NCBI RefSeq assembly: GCF_943913955.1
Contig: NZ_CALUAE010000010.1
Span: 36,007-100,006 of the forward strand
DNA: 64,000 nt
Direction of reading: 5' to 3'
From: Mycolicibacterium bacteremicum
Lineage (GTDB): Bacteria; Actinomycetota; Actinomycetes; Mycobacteriales; Mycobacteriaceae
Positions 52,425 through 60,183 of this stretch are shown here, piece by piece. The notes beneath the pieces are model-generated. The model saw only the letters and a program-made list of their open reading frames with translations, was not told the DNA's origin and searched no databases. Numbering within the stretch: the first letter of the stretch is position 1; each line of letters starts with the position of its first letter. The position numbers and the translations under genes are program-made.

Positions 52425-54281
52425 ATCAGCACCTTCGCCGACAAGACGTTCACCGCGCCGGCGCAAATCCGGAACTTCTGCATCATCGCCCATATCGACC
52501 ACGGCAAATCCACGCTGGCCGACCGGATGCTGCAGCTCACCGGTGTCGTCGACGACCGCTCCATGCGTGCCCAGTACCTGGACCGGATGGACATCGAGCG
52601 CGAGCGCGGCATCACCATCAAGGCGCAGAACGTGCGGCTGCCCTGGACGGTATCGGCGGGCGAGGATGCCGGCGGTGAATACGTCCTGCATTTGATCGAC
52701 ACGCCGGGGCACGTCGATTTCACCTATGAGGTGTCCCGCGCGCTGGAGGCCTGCGAGGGCGCGGTGCTGCTGGTCGACGCCGCCCAGGGCATCGAGGCGC
52801 AGACCCTGGCGAACCTGTACCTGGCCCTGGACCGGGACCTGACCATCATCCCGGTGCTCAACAAGATCGACCTGCCGGCGGCCGACCCGGACCGCTACGC
52901 CGCCGAGATCGCCCACATCATCGGCTGCGAGCCGTCCGATGTGCTGCGGGTGTCGGGCAAGACCGGCGCCGGGGTGCAGGAGTTGCTCGACGAGGTCGTC
53001 CGCCAGGTGCCCGCCCCGACCGGCGACCCGGACGCCCCGACCCGGGCGATGATCTTCGACTCGGTCTATGACATCTACCGCGGCGTGGTCACCTACGTCC
53101 GCGTCGTCGACGGCAAGATCACCCCCCGCGAGAAGATCGCGATGATGTCCACCGGCGCCACCCATGAGCTGCTCGAGGTCGGCATCGTCTCCCCGGAGCC
53201 GAAGGCCTCGGTCGGGCTGGGGGTGGGCGAAGTGGGATACCTCATCACCGGGGTGAAGGATGTCCGGCAGAGCAAGGTCGGCGATACCGTGACCACCGCA
53301 CGCAAGGGCGCGACCGAGGCGCTGACCGGGTACCGCGAGCCCAAGCCGATGGTCTACTCGGGCCTCTACCCGGTGGACGGCTCGGACTACCCGAATCTGC
53401 GGGAGGCGCTGGACAAGTTGCAGCTCAACGACGCCGCGCTGACCTATGAGCCGGAGACCTCGGTGGCGCTCGGGTTCGGTTTCCGGTGCGGCTTCCTGGG
53501 CCTGCTGCACATGGAGATCACCCGGGAACGCCTGGAGCGCGAGTTCAACCTCGACCTCATCTCCACCTCCCCGAATGTGGTGTACCGGGTGGAGAAGGAA
53601 GACAACACCGAACTGATCGTCACCAACCCGTCGATCTGGCCCGAGGGCAAGGTCCGGGCGGTGCACGAGCCGGTGGTGAAGACCACGGTGATCGCGCCGA
53701 GCGAGTTCATCGGCACCATCATGGAGCTCTGCCAGTCCCGCCGTGGCGAGCTGCAGGGAATGGACTATCTGTCCCCGGAGCGGGTCGAACTGCGCTACAC
53801 CATGCCGCTCGGCGAGATCATCTTCGACTTCTTCGACTCGCTGAAGTCGCGTACCCGCGGCTACGCCAGCCTCGATTACGAGGAGGCCGGCGAGCAGGTG
53901 GCCGATCTGGTGAAGGTCGACATCCTGCTGCAGGGTGAGGCCGTGGACGCGTTCAGCGCGATCGTGCACAAGGACGGCGCATCGGCGTACGGCAACAAGA
54001 TGACGACCAAGCTCAAGGAGCTCATCCCGCGCCAGCAGTTCGAGGTGCCGGTCCAGGCCGCCATCGGGTCGAGAATCATTGCCCGCGAGAACATCCGGGC
54101 CATCCGCAAGGACGTGCTGTCCAAGTGCTACGGCGGTGACATCACCCGTAAGCGCAAACTGCTGGAGAAGCAGAAGGAGGGCAAGAAGCGGATGAAGACG
54201 ATCGGCCGGGTCGAGGTGCCCCAGGAGGCCTTCGTCGCCGCACTGTCCACCGATGCGGCAGCGGACAAAGCGAAGAAGTGA
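52425..54281 (+). CDS. lepA: Elongation factor 4 (LepA), apparent ATC start
   Basis: LepA is a translational GTPase that back-translocates ribosomes or aids initiation. It reads STFADKTFTAPAQIRNFCI, then the G1 loop AHIDHGKST, RGITIKAQ (G2), DTPGHVDF (G3) and NKIDLPAAD (G4). Domains II, III and V follow, then the LepA C-terminal domain ending KRMKTIGRVEVPQEAF. Total length is 618 aa from 52425. The start is odd: the only in-frame ATG/GTG/TTG upstream is a TTG at 52323, ahead of the inferred promoter and inside the divergent gene. AGGAGA then ATC points to initiation at AUC. A sequencing indel at TTTCC could also explain it. Confidence 0.9.
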   Translation: MSTFADKTFTAPAQIRNFCIIAHIDHGKSTLADRMLQLTGVVDDRSMRAQYLDRMDIERERGITIKAQNVRLPWTVSAGEDAGGEYVLHLIDTPGHVDFTYEVSRALEACEGAVLLVDAAQGIEAQTLANLYLALDRDLTIIPVLNKIDLPAADPDRYAAEIAHIIGCEPSDVLRVSGKTGAGVQELLDEVVRQVPAPTGDPDAPTRAMIFDSVYDIYRGVVTYVRVVDGKITPREKIAMMSTGATHELLEVGIVSPEPKASVGLGVGEVGYLITGVKDVRQSKVGDTVTTARKGATEALTGYREPKPMVYSGLYPVDGSDYPNLREALDKLQLNDAALTYEPETSVALGFGFRCGFLGLLHMEITRERLEREFNLDLISTSPNVVYRVEKEDNTELIVTNPSIWPEGKVRAVHEPVVKTTVIAPSEFIGTIMELCQSRRGELQGMDYLSPERVELRYTMPLGEIIFDFFDSLKSRTRGYASLDYEEAGEQVADLVKVDILLQGEAVDAFSAIVHKDGASAYGNKMTTKLKELIPRQQFEVPVQAAIGSRIIARENIRAIRKDVLSKCYGGDITRKRKLLEKQKEGKKRMKTIGRVEVPQEAFVAALSTDAAADKAKK

Positions 54282-54312
54282 CTCGGGCCGCGTCATCGGT
54301 AAGAATGACGCG

Positions 54313-55032
54313 GTGAACACAGCTGTAGCGCCGCGCGTGCGGTATGCCCGTCATGCCCTTGCCGCCGTGGCCGTCGGCTGTGCGCTGATCACGGGCTGCA
54401 GCAGCACCGTGAGTGGCCAGGCGGTCCGCGACCCGAATGCCACCGCCGTCGATGTGCCGCCGCTGCGGGAAAACGAGCTCGACGACGTGTTGCTGGCCAT
54501 CGGCGACATCAACGACATCATGGGGTCGGACACCATGGAGGTCACCGGTGAGCTCGACCAGATGGTCGACCACTCCCGCGACGTGTCGAACCCGGATTGC
54601 CTCGGCGCGATCTTCGGTGCGGAGCAGCCGGTCTACGGCGACAGTGGCTACACCGCGGTACGCGATCAGGTGTCCCGGGAACCCGATGCCGACAACGCGC
54701 ACTGGGTCGAGCAGACCGCGGTGCTCTATCCCTCCGCCGATGACGCGCAACGCTTCTTCGACGATTCGCAGTCGATGTGGGAGAACTGCGCGGGCACCTC
54801 GATCGACATCGATGACGGCACCGACAGCTACACCTGGCAGATCGAGGATGTGACGGCCGGCGACACCGTGCTCACCCAGGTCACCACCCAGGACGACGCC
54901 GACGGCTGGGAATGCCAGCATGCGCTGTCGTTCGTCTCCAACATCACCGTGGAGGCGTGGGCGTGCAGTTACGGTGCCGGCGACGAGGCGGCCGACATCG
55001 CGGCCAAGATGGTGGAGAACGCCGCCGGGTAG
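54313..55032 (+). CDS. Lipoprotein with PknH-like sensor domain (LppR-like)
   Basis: From the GTG at 54313 the protein has 239 residues. It has a lipobox CALITGC (Cys29) after a positively charged, hydrophobic signal. The mature part resembles the PknH extracellular sensor family: LRENELDDVLLAIGDINDIM and, further on, paired cysteines (NPDCLG, WENCAG, WECQHAL, WACSYG) that could form two disulfides. It is the positional equivalent of lppR (Rv2403c) next to lepA. The ligand is unknown. Confidence 0.85.
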   Translation: MNTAVAPRVRYARHALAAVAVGCALITGCSSTVSGQAVRDPNATAVDVPPLRENELDDVLLAIGDINDIMGSDTMEVTGELDQMVDHSRDVSNPDCLGAIFGAEQPVYGDSGYTAVRDQVSREPDADNAHWVEQTAVLYPSADDAQRFFDDSQSMWENCAGTSIDIDDGTDSYTWQIEDVTAGDTVLTQVTTQDDADGWECQHALSFVSNITVEAWACSYGAGDEAADIAAKMVENAAG

Positions 55033-55260
55033 GGGTCACGGTCGTGCCCTCGGCGGTCTGGACTCTCGAAGTGCTGGCGGCATGCCGGGATTTGGTTCGC
55101 GACAGTGTCCCGATGCCCTCGAATGACGGCTGGACCAACCAACAAGTCCCTTTTCGAATGTTCCTCTGACAGCGCCGCCATGCCGATATACGACGCATGG
55201 GCGCCGGCAGAGGAACATTGCGTTCGGCCCAGCTGTCATGCGTGGGCATAGGCTGGGCCG
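55033..55260. promoter_or_regulatory. Intergenic region with 12-bp inverted repeat and leaderless promoter
   Basis: AATGTTCCTCTG (55157-55168) and CAGAGGAACATT (55208-55219) are perfect inverted copies 39 bp apart. ATGC/GCAT is nested between them. The rest of the region shows no gene. TAGGCT (55249-55254) ends 6 nt before the GTG of the methyltransferase at 55261. Confidence 0.5.
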
Positions 55261-55800
55261 GTGAGCGCGCAGGACCGCGACCGCTGGGATGCCGTCTACG
55301 GCGGACAGGCGACGCCGGCGCCCCCACGGCTGCCTGCGGTGTTCGCGGCATACCGATCTCACTTCCCGAGCTCGGGTGCAGCCCTGGAGATGGCCTGCGG
55401 GACCGGAGCGGCCTCGGTCTGGTTGGCGCAGCGCGGGCTGCGCGTACACGGTGTCGACGTATCGGCGACCGCCATCGACGCGGCTCGCCGACTGGCCGGA
55501 ACAGCGCGCGTCACAGCACGATTCGACACGTTCGATCTCGATGGCGGGCTACCTCCGGGTGATCTCGTGCAGGTGCTGCTGTGCCACAGGTTCCGCGCCC
55601 CGACCCTGTACGACCCGATGATGGCCCGGTTGGCACCGGGCGGGCTGCTGGCGATCTGTGTGCTCAGTGAGGTCGGTGCGGAGCCTGGTCGGTTTCGTGC
55701 CGCGGCCGGTGAATTGCGTTCGGCGTTCGCCGGCCTCGACGTGATCGCGGCGGGGGAGGGCGACGGGCAGGCCTGGCTGCTGGCGCGTCGTCCCCGGTGA
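55261..55800 (+). CDS. Class I SAM-dependent methyltransferase
   Basis: The short 179-aa protein has motif I LEMACGTGAASVWLAQRGLR, then VHGVDVSATAIDAARRLAG, and a post-motif region LLAICVLSEVGAEPGRFR. It resembles small methyltransferases of the tellurite-resistance TehB or thiopurine type in layout. The substrate is unknown. It is not in the M. tuberculosis backbone at this place. A very large hairpin follows the stop. Confidence 0.82.
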   Translation: MSAQDRDRWDAVYGGQATPAPPRLPAVFAAYRSHFPSSGAALEMACGTGAASVWLAQRGLRVHGVDVSATAIDAARRLAGTARVTARFDTFDLDGGLPPGDLVQVLLCHRFRAPTLYDPMMARLAPGGLLAICVLSEVGAEPGRFRAAAGELRSAFAGLDVIAAGEGDGQAWLLARRPR

Positions 55801-55815
55801 CGCGGGCCGTTTGCG

Positions 55816-55875
55816 GCGAAACCCGCGTACCCGGGGGCCCTACGGCCGAATCTGCCCCGGGTACGCGGGTTTCGC
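55816..55875. terminator. Perfect 21-bp hairpin after the methyltransferase
   Basis: Arms 55816-55836 and 55855-55875 are perfectly complementary over 21 bp around an 18-nt loop. It lies between convergent genes and has no U-tract. It may be a bidirectional terminator or a REP-type element. Confidence 0.75.
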
Positions 55876-55903
55876 GCGTACAACGTCGGAGGTGCCCGGC
55901 ACG

Positions 55904-56182
55904 TCAGGAGACGGCGGCGGCGGGCAGTACGCGTCGCCCTGCGACCAGGTCACCCCAGGCGGCGAAGGCCTCATCGTGACCGGCCGAGGATCCGCCGCTG
56001 GCGAGTGCGGCCAGTCCGGTGGCGATGGCCCCGATGCCGATCCCGGTATCGCGGACCACGCCGACCAACTCCTCGAAGGCGGCGCGGTCCGAGCAGCCAC
56101 GCAACCCGACCAGAATGCCGACGGCGACGTCGATCTCCCGACGCGAGGTGTGAGCTGTGGCGCGTTGACTCATGCGGTCCAT
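55904..56182 (-). CDS. Stand-alone ANTAR-domain protein
   Basis: The 92-aa protein is almost entirely one ANTAR-like unit: IDVAVGILVGLRGCSDRAAF, then EELVGVVRDTGIGIGAIATG. This matches the usual A-x-G-I-L-M/V-x-x-x-G-C-S-x-x-x-A-F pattern. ANTAR domains bind tandem hexaloop hairpins in mRNA and prevent termination. There is no fused receiver, GAF or kinase domain. The ATG at 56182 is used; one at 56173 is an alternative. It sits between two unusually large hairpins, whose loops (18 nt) are larger than classical ANTAR targets. Confidence 0.75.
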   Translation of the reverse strand: MDRMSQRATAHTSRREIDVAVGILVGLRGCSDRAAFEELVGVVRDTGIGIGAIATGLAALASGGSSAGHDEAFAAWGDLVAGRRVLPAAAVS

Positions 56183-56217
56183 GGTGAGGCTGCAGCCAGT
56201 GGCGGCCCATACTTCCG

Positions 56218-56279
56218 CGCGAGCAGACGCAAAACTGCCTTGATTCCGAGGAAACAGGGCAGTTTTGCGACTGCTCGCG
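56218..56279. terminator. 22-bp hairpin between the ANTAR and trehalase genes
   Basis: Arms 56218-56239 and 56258-56279 pair over 22 bp with one mismatch, around an 18-nt loop. The arm sequence begins CGCGAGCAGACGCAAAACTG. Similar GAGCAGACGCAAAA palindromes are, to my recollection, scattered in mycobacterial genomes. It follows the trehalase gene on the minus strand and could end its transcript. Confidence 0.75.
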
Positions 56280-56309
56280 GGCCCTACACAGACGGGCTGA
56301 CGACGCGCG

Positions 56310-58310
56310 TCACATGGGCGCGTTCGCGGGCTGGAACGTCCCGGTGCTGTCGGCTTCCTCCTCGGCGCGGATCACGTGCACCACCGCGTTGATGAGTGCC
56401 AGGTGGGTGAACGCCTGCGGGAAGTTGCCCAGGTGCCGGCCGGTGCGTGGTTCGATCTCCTCGGCGTACAGGTGCAGTGGGCTGGCGAAGGACAGCAATC
56501 GCTCGCACAGCCGCTTGGCCCGGCTCACCTCACCGATCTCGACCAGCGCGGACACCAGCCAGAACGAACAGATGGTGAAGGTGCCCTCCTCGCCGGACAA
56601 CCCGTCATCGGTCTCCTCGGTCCGGTAGCGCAGCACCAGCCCGTCCTCGGTCAACTCCTCGGCGATCGCCAGCACGGTGGCCCGGATCCGCGGATCGTCC
56701 GAGGGCAGGAACCGGGTCAGCACCGCCAGCAGCAGCGACGCGTCCAGCGCGTCGTCGCCGTAACGCTGGGTCAGCACACCACGGGAATCGACACCGTGGG
56801 CCAGGATGTCGGCCTTGATCTCCTCCGCGAGCGCGCTCCATTGCTGGGCGTAGGACTTCTCACCCTGCAGCTCGGCGAGCTTGGACCCGCGGTCCAGCGC
56901 CACCCAGCACATGATCTTGCTGGAGGTGAAGTGCTTCGGTTCACCGCGCACCTCCCAGATCCCGCGGTCGGGCTCCTTCCAGTGCTTGATGGTCTCCTCG
57001 ACCTGATTCTTCAGCACCGGCCACAACGCCTCGGGGATCTGCTCGCGCGATTTGGCGTGCAGGTACACCGAATCGAGCATGGTGCCCCAGATGTCGTGCT
57101 GCATCTGGTTGTAGGCGCCGTTGCCGATGCGCACCGGCCGGGAGTTGTCATAGCCGGACAGGTGGTGCAGTTCCTCCTCGACCAGGCTGCGTTCACCGCC
57201 GACGCCGTACATCACCTGCAGCGGATGGCGTTCACCGTTGGTGGCGCCCGACACATCGGCGATGAACGAGAAGAAATCGTCGGCCTCGCGGTCCAGGCCC
57301 AGGGTGTAGAGCCCCCACAGCGCGAAGGTCGAATCGCGGATCCAGGAGTAACGGTAATCCCAGTTACGTTCGCCCTGAGGGGTTTCCGGCAGCGATGTAC
57401 TGCTCGCGGCCAGCAGCGCCCCGGTCGGGGAATACACCAGACCCTTCAGCGTCAGCGCGCTGCGCTGCAGATAGGCCCGCCACGGGTGGTCCGGGAAATC
57501 GCCGATGTTGATCCACTGCCGCCACGACTCGCTGGTCTTCCACATCTTGTCGGCGGCTTCCTCGAAGTTCTGCGGCGCCGGGTGCTTCGACCAACTCAGC
57601 GCGACGAACACCTTGTCGCCCTCGGTGAGACGGGTGCGGGCCCGGGCCTCGTGCCCCTCCAGGCCGATGCGCAGATTGGTCGTCAGTCGCAGCGTCGGGT
57701 TCGCGTCGGGATCCTTGCCCGCCCGCGCGATCGCCTCGCCATAGGCCGCCGAGGAGTACTCCCAGGTGGCCGGGCTGCGTCCGTAGTCGAAGTTGGGTTC
57801 GCAGTTCATCACCAGCTCGACGACGCCGCTGACGCAGCGCACCGTGCGCAGCAGGATGTGTTCGGCATCCCAATCGGTGGGGGTGCGGCGGTGGGTGCGC
57901 GACCGGGTCTCGGTGTCATGCCAGGGCCCCATCACCAGCGCGTCGCGCACGATCATCCAGCCGGTGTGGGTCTGCCAGGTGGTCTCCATGATGAGGCTGC
58001 CCGGTAGGTAGCGCCGCGCCGAGGGCACCGACACCCCGTACGGGCTCAACCGGAAGTGACCGGCGCCTCGGTCCAGGATGGCGCCGAACACACTGGGGGA
58101 GTCCGGTCGCGGCACACACAGCCATTCCACCGACCCCGCCGACGAGACCAGGCAGGTGTTCTCGCAGTCGGACAGGAACGCGTAATCCGCAATGGGCGGG
58201 AACGGGTTTCGCAGGGCTCCGGAGGGGGCGTACGCGATGGGAGCCGTCGCCGTGAACGGCGTCGGCGTCGGATCGTGCTCGGTGTGTTCCAGAACCATGC
58301 CGCCCATCAT
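56310..58310 (-). CDS. treH: GH15 family glycoside hydrolase, probable trehalase
   Basis: The 666-aa protein matches the Rv2402/M. smegmatis trehalase of family GH15, which splits trehalose to glucose and needs phosphate and magnesium. The (alpha/alpha)6 barrel shows LSDCENTCLVSSAGSVEWLC at the start, the substrate segment GERNWDYRYSWIRDSTFALW and the catalytic-base region SGEEGTFTICSFWLVSALVE. MMGGM at the N-terminus leaves the first codon uncertain (58310, 58307 or 58298). It lies 21 bp after a flavoprotein gene on the same strand. No signal peptide is present, so it acts on cytosolic trehalose. Confidence 0.9.
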   Translation of the reverse strand: MMGGMVLEHTEHDPTPTPFTATAPIAYAPSGALRNPFPPIADYAFLSDCENTCLVSSAGSVEWLCVPRPDSPSVFGAILDRGAGHFRLSPYGVSVPSARRYLPGSLIMETTWQTHTGWMIVRDALVMGPWHDTETRSRTHRRTPTDWDAEHILLRTVRCVSGVVELVMNCEPNFDYGRSPATWEYSSAAYGEAIARAGKDPDANPTLRLTTNLRIGLEGHEARARTRLTEGDKVFVALSWSKHPAPQNFEEAADKMWKTSESWRQWINIGDFPDHPWRAYLQRSALTLKGLVYSPTGALLAASSTSLPETPQGERNWDYRYSWIRDSTFALWGLYTLGLDREADDFFSFIADVSGATNGERHPLQVMYGVGGERSLVEEELHHLSGYDNSRPVRIGNGAYNQMQHDIWGTMLDSVYLHAKSREQIPEALWPVLKNQVEETIKHWKEPDRGIWEVRGEPKHFTSSKIMCWVALDRGSKLAELQGEKSYAQQWSALAEEIKADILAHGVDSRGVLTQRYGDDALDASLLLAVLTRFLPSDDPRIRATVLAIAEELTEDGLVLRYRTEETDDGLSGEEGTFTICSFWLVSALVEIGEVSRAKRLCERLLSFASPLHLYAEEIEPRTGRHLGNFPQAFTHLALINAVVHVIRAEEEADSTGTFQPANAPM

Positions 58311-58331
58311 GGGTCCAGATCGCGCACACGT

Positions 58332-59585
58332 CTAGTCGCGGGCGCGGGGGCCCGCGCGCCGCGCGAAGCCGGGGATGTGCTCGGGCAACGGGCCGATCGC
58401 GATACCGTATCCGATGATGCTGCGCAGCAGCGCAACCCGGTTGACGATCCGCACCCCGGCCGGTAGTGACACCGGACGGTCGTCGGCAACTGCGACGGCG
58501 ATCACCCTGTTGTGGACGGTCTTCTGCACGCCCTGCACGATGACGGTCGGCAACCACCGGCGGATCTGCACGCGTCGCAACTGTGTGGTCGACACCGAAC
58601 CGGCGCGCAACGGCTCGGCCAACAATCGGGCGGCCGCCACCGCATCGGCGACGGCGAGGTTGATGCCGACCCCACCCACCGGTGACATCGCGTGCGCGGC
58701 ATCGCCGATGAACAACAGGCCGTCGGTGTACCAGCGCGGCAGTCGATTCAATTGGACGTCGAGCAGTTTCACATCGTCGAACGATGTGAGGGTGGTGATG
58801 CGCTCGGCGACCCACGGCACCACCGCGGTCATCCGTCGGTGTAGCGATTCGATTCCCTCGGAACGCAGTCGGGTGTCAGATCCTTTGGGGATGACGAAGG
58901 CGCACTGGAAGTAGTCGCCCCGGTCGATCATCGCCACCACGTGGCCCGCCCCCATCGCACCGGCCAGGCCCGCCGGGTCGGATTCGAAGCGCGGCAACCG
59001 GAACCACCACACATCCATCGGTGCGCCGAAACTGCTGGGCGCCAAGCCCATTGCGTCCCGCAGCGTGGAGCCGCGGCCATCACAGGCCACCGTCAGCGGC
59101 GCGTGCAGCTCCCGGATCTCCCCGGTGGCGTCGCGGTACCGCACCCCGCCGACCGTGCCGGCGCGCAGGACCGGGCCCAGCACCTCGGCGCTGCGCAACA
59201 GCGTGAACGTCGGCTCCTGCTCGGCGGCCGAGGCCAGCAGTTCCAGGAAGTCCCATTGCGGCACCAGCGCGATGTGTTTGTGGGCGCCGGGCAGCCGGCG
59301 CAGATCCACACTGATCGGGACGCCCTGCACCGAGAGCACCAGCGACTCGATGAGCCGGTGTGGCAACGTGGCGAACCGTGCACCGAGACCCAGCTCGTCG
59401 AGCATCCGCAGTGTGCTCGCGTGCACGGTGTCACCGCGGAAGTCACGCAGGAAGTCGGCGTGCTTCTCCAGCACCGTGACCTCCACCCCGGCCCTGGCCA
59501 GCAGCAGACCCAGCATCATCCCGGCGGGTCCGCCGCCGACGATCACGCATCCGGTGGAGGGGGCATCCTGCTGGGCCTGCGGCAC
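58332..59585 (-). CDS. PHBH-fold FAD-dependent monooxygenase/oxidoreductase
   Basis: The 417-aa protein has the three classical motifs of aromatic-ring hydroxylases: GGGPAGMMLGLLLARAG for the FAD ADP part, CDGRGSTLRDAMG (DG motif) and LLFIGDAAHAMSPVGGVGIN (GD motif). The substrate is unknown. It precedes treH in an apparent operon and is divergent from two tiny membrane-protein genes. The GTG at 59585 is the likely start. Confidence 0.88.
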   Translation of the reverse strand: MPQAQQDAPSTGCVIVGGGPAGMMLGLLLARAGVEVTVLEKHADFLRDFRGDTVHASTLRMLDELGLGARFATLPHRLIESLVLSVQGVPISVDLRRLPGAHKHIALVPQWDFLELLASAAEQEPTFTLLRSAEVLGPVLRAGTVGGVRYRDATGEIRELHAPLTVACDGRGSTLRDAMGLAPSSFGAPMDVWWFRLPRFESDPAGLAGAMGAGHVVAMIDRGDYFQCAFVIPKGSDTRLRSEGIESLHRRMTAVVPWVAERITTLTSFDDVKLLDVQLNRLPRWYTDGLLFIGDAAHAMSPVGGVGINLAVADAVAAARLLAEPLRAGSVSTTQLRRVQIRRWLPTVIVQGVQKTVHNRVIAVAVADDRPVSLPAGVRIVNRVALLRSIIGYGIAIGPLPEHIPGFARRAGPRARD

Positions 59586-59601
59586 CCACCCATGGTGGCA
59601 C

Positions 59602-59607
59602 TACTGT
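59602..59607 (+). promoter_or_regulatory. Leaderless -10 box of the 64-aa membrane protein gene
   Basis: TACTGT lies exactly 7 nt before the ATG at 59615. Confidence 0.55.
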
Positions 59608-59614
59608 GGGTCAG

Positions 59615-59809
59615 ATGGGCGATTTCCTGAGCTGGTGGGACGGCGTCGAACTGTGGCTGTCGGGCCTCGGCTTCGTCGCACAGACCGCCATCGTCATGCC
59701 GGTCGTGCTGATCCTGGCCTTCGGGACCGCGGTGGTGCTCGACGGGGCGCTGGGCAACGGCATCAACCTGGTGCGTCGGGCCCGGCACAAAGAGGAGGAG
59801 CCGTCGTGA
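59615..59809 (+). CDS. Small membrane protein (64 aa, Rv2401A-like)
   Basis: The protein has an amphipathic N-terminus (GDFLSWWDGVELWLSGLG), one strong membrane segment (VAQTAIVMPVVLILAFGTAV) and a basic then acidic tail (LVRRARHKEEEPS). It matches in size and place a small membrane protein upstream of the sulfate transporter in M. tuberculosis. A TACTGT box 7 nt upstream supports the ATG at 59615. The stop overlaps a still smaller ORF through GTGA. The function is unknown. Confidence 0.8.
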   Translation: MGDFLSWWDGVELWLSGLGFVAQTAIVMPVVLILAFGTAVVLDGALGNGINLVRRARHKEEEPS

Positions 59810-59892
59810 ACCAGATGCCCCGCTCGCGGGTGACGCTGGCGCTGGTCGCCCTGGTCATCCTGGTCATCGTGATGTGGTGGATCGCGCGCTGA
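59806..59892 (+). CDS. 28-aa single-span membrane microprotein
   Basis: This very short ORF starts with GTG inside the stop of the preceding gene (GTGA). It reads NQMPRSRVTLALVALVILV and ends VMWWIAR: a short basic cytoplasmic head, one hydrophobic helix of about 17 residues and a tryptophan-rich interface. Translational coupling and the clean membrane topology argue that it is real. Its function is unknown. It may assemble with the 64-aa protein encoded upstream. Confidence 0.6.
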   Translation: MNQMPRSRVTLALVALVILVIVMWWIAR

Positions 59893-59956
59893 GCCGGCCC
59901 GGTCCACAGCGACGAACTGCGGCTTTGCCTCATCGGGCGGGTGCCGCCGATTCTGG

Positions 59957-59962
59957 TACTCT
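59957..59962 (+). promoter_or_regulatory. Leaderless -10 box of the cysteine leader peptide
   Basis: TACTCT lies exactly 7 nt before the ATG at 59970. It would also be the promoter of the subI-cysT-cysW-cysA operon. Confidence 0.6.
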
Positions 59963-59969
59963 TCCGGCC

Positions 59970-60062
59970 ATGCACGCAGCGACCGGCAACAAGAGCGGCC
60001 ATGTCCTGGCCCTCATTGCCGTGGGTTTCTCCGCTGTTGCTGATGTCTGTTGTTGTCGCTGA
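59970..60062 (+). CDS. Cysteine-sensing leader peptide (30 aa, ends Cys-Cys-Cys-Arg)
   Basis: The short ORF ends VADVCCCR followed by TGA; the three Cys codons are TGT at 60048-60056. The middle is hydrophobic (HVLALIAVGFSAVAD). A TACTCT box 7 nt upstream makes it leaderless. Poly-cysteine leader ORFs of this kind were described ahead of sulfur-assimilation operons in M. smegmatis, where ribosome stalling at Cys codons in low cysteine opens the downstream ribosome site. It precedes subI by 121 nt, and an anti-Shine-Dalgarno segment lies between them. Confidence 0.85.
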   Translation: MHAATGNKSGHVLALIAVGFSAVADVCCCR

Positions 60063-60183
60063 CACCACACCCGTCTGCGGTTTGGCGTTGGTAGCGGCAT
60101 GAGAGATCGCGTCGCGCACTGATCCACCACCTTTCCGTATGTACGGGAGCCCTGCCCCCATCCCCGTCCTGGAAAGGTCATCA
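60063..60183 (+). promoter_or_regulatory. Attenuator region of the subI-cysTWA operon
   Basis: ACCTTTCC (60129-60136) is exactly complementary to GGAAAGGT (60171-60178), which contains the Shine-Dalgarno of subI just before its ATG at 60184. CCGTA-TG-TACGG (60135-60146) is a second possible hairpin within the loop. A ribosome stalled at the Cys codons could change this folding and free the ribosome site. Confidence 0.7.

Noticed and set aside
51747..54320. 857-codon minus-strand frame across lepA
   Set aside because: Only its last 195 codons (MazF-like gene) look like a protein. The rest is the antisense of lepA.
56376..58007. 543-codon plus-strand frame antisense to treH
   Set aside because: Arg/Gly/Gln-rich shadow of a well-supported GH15 gene.
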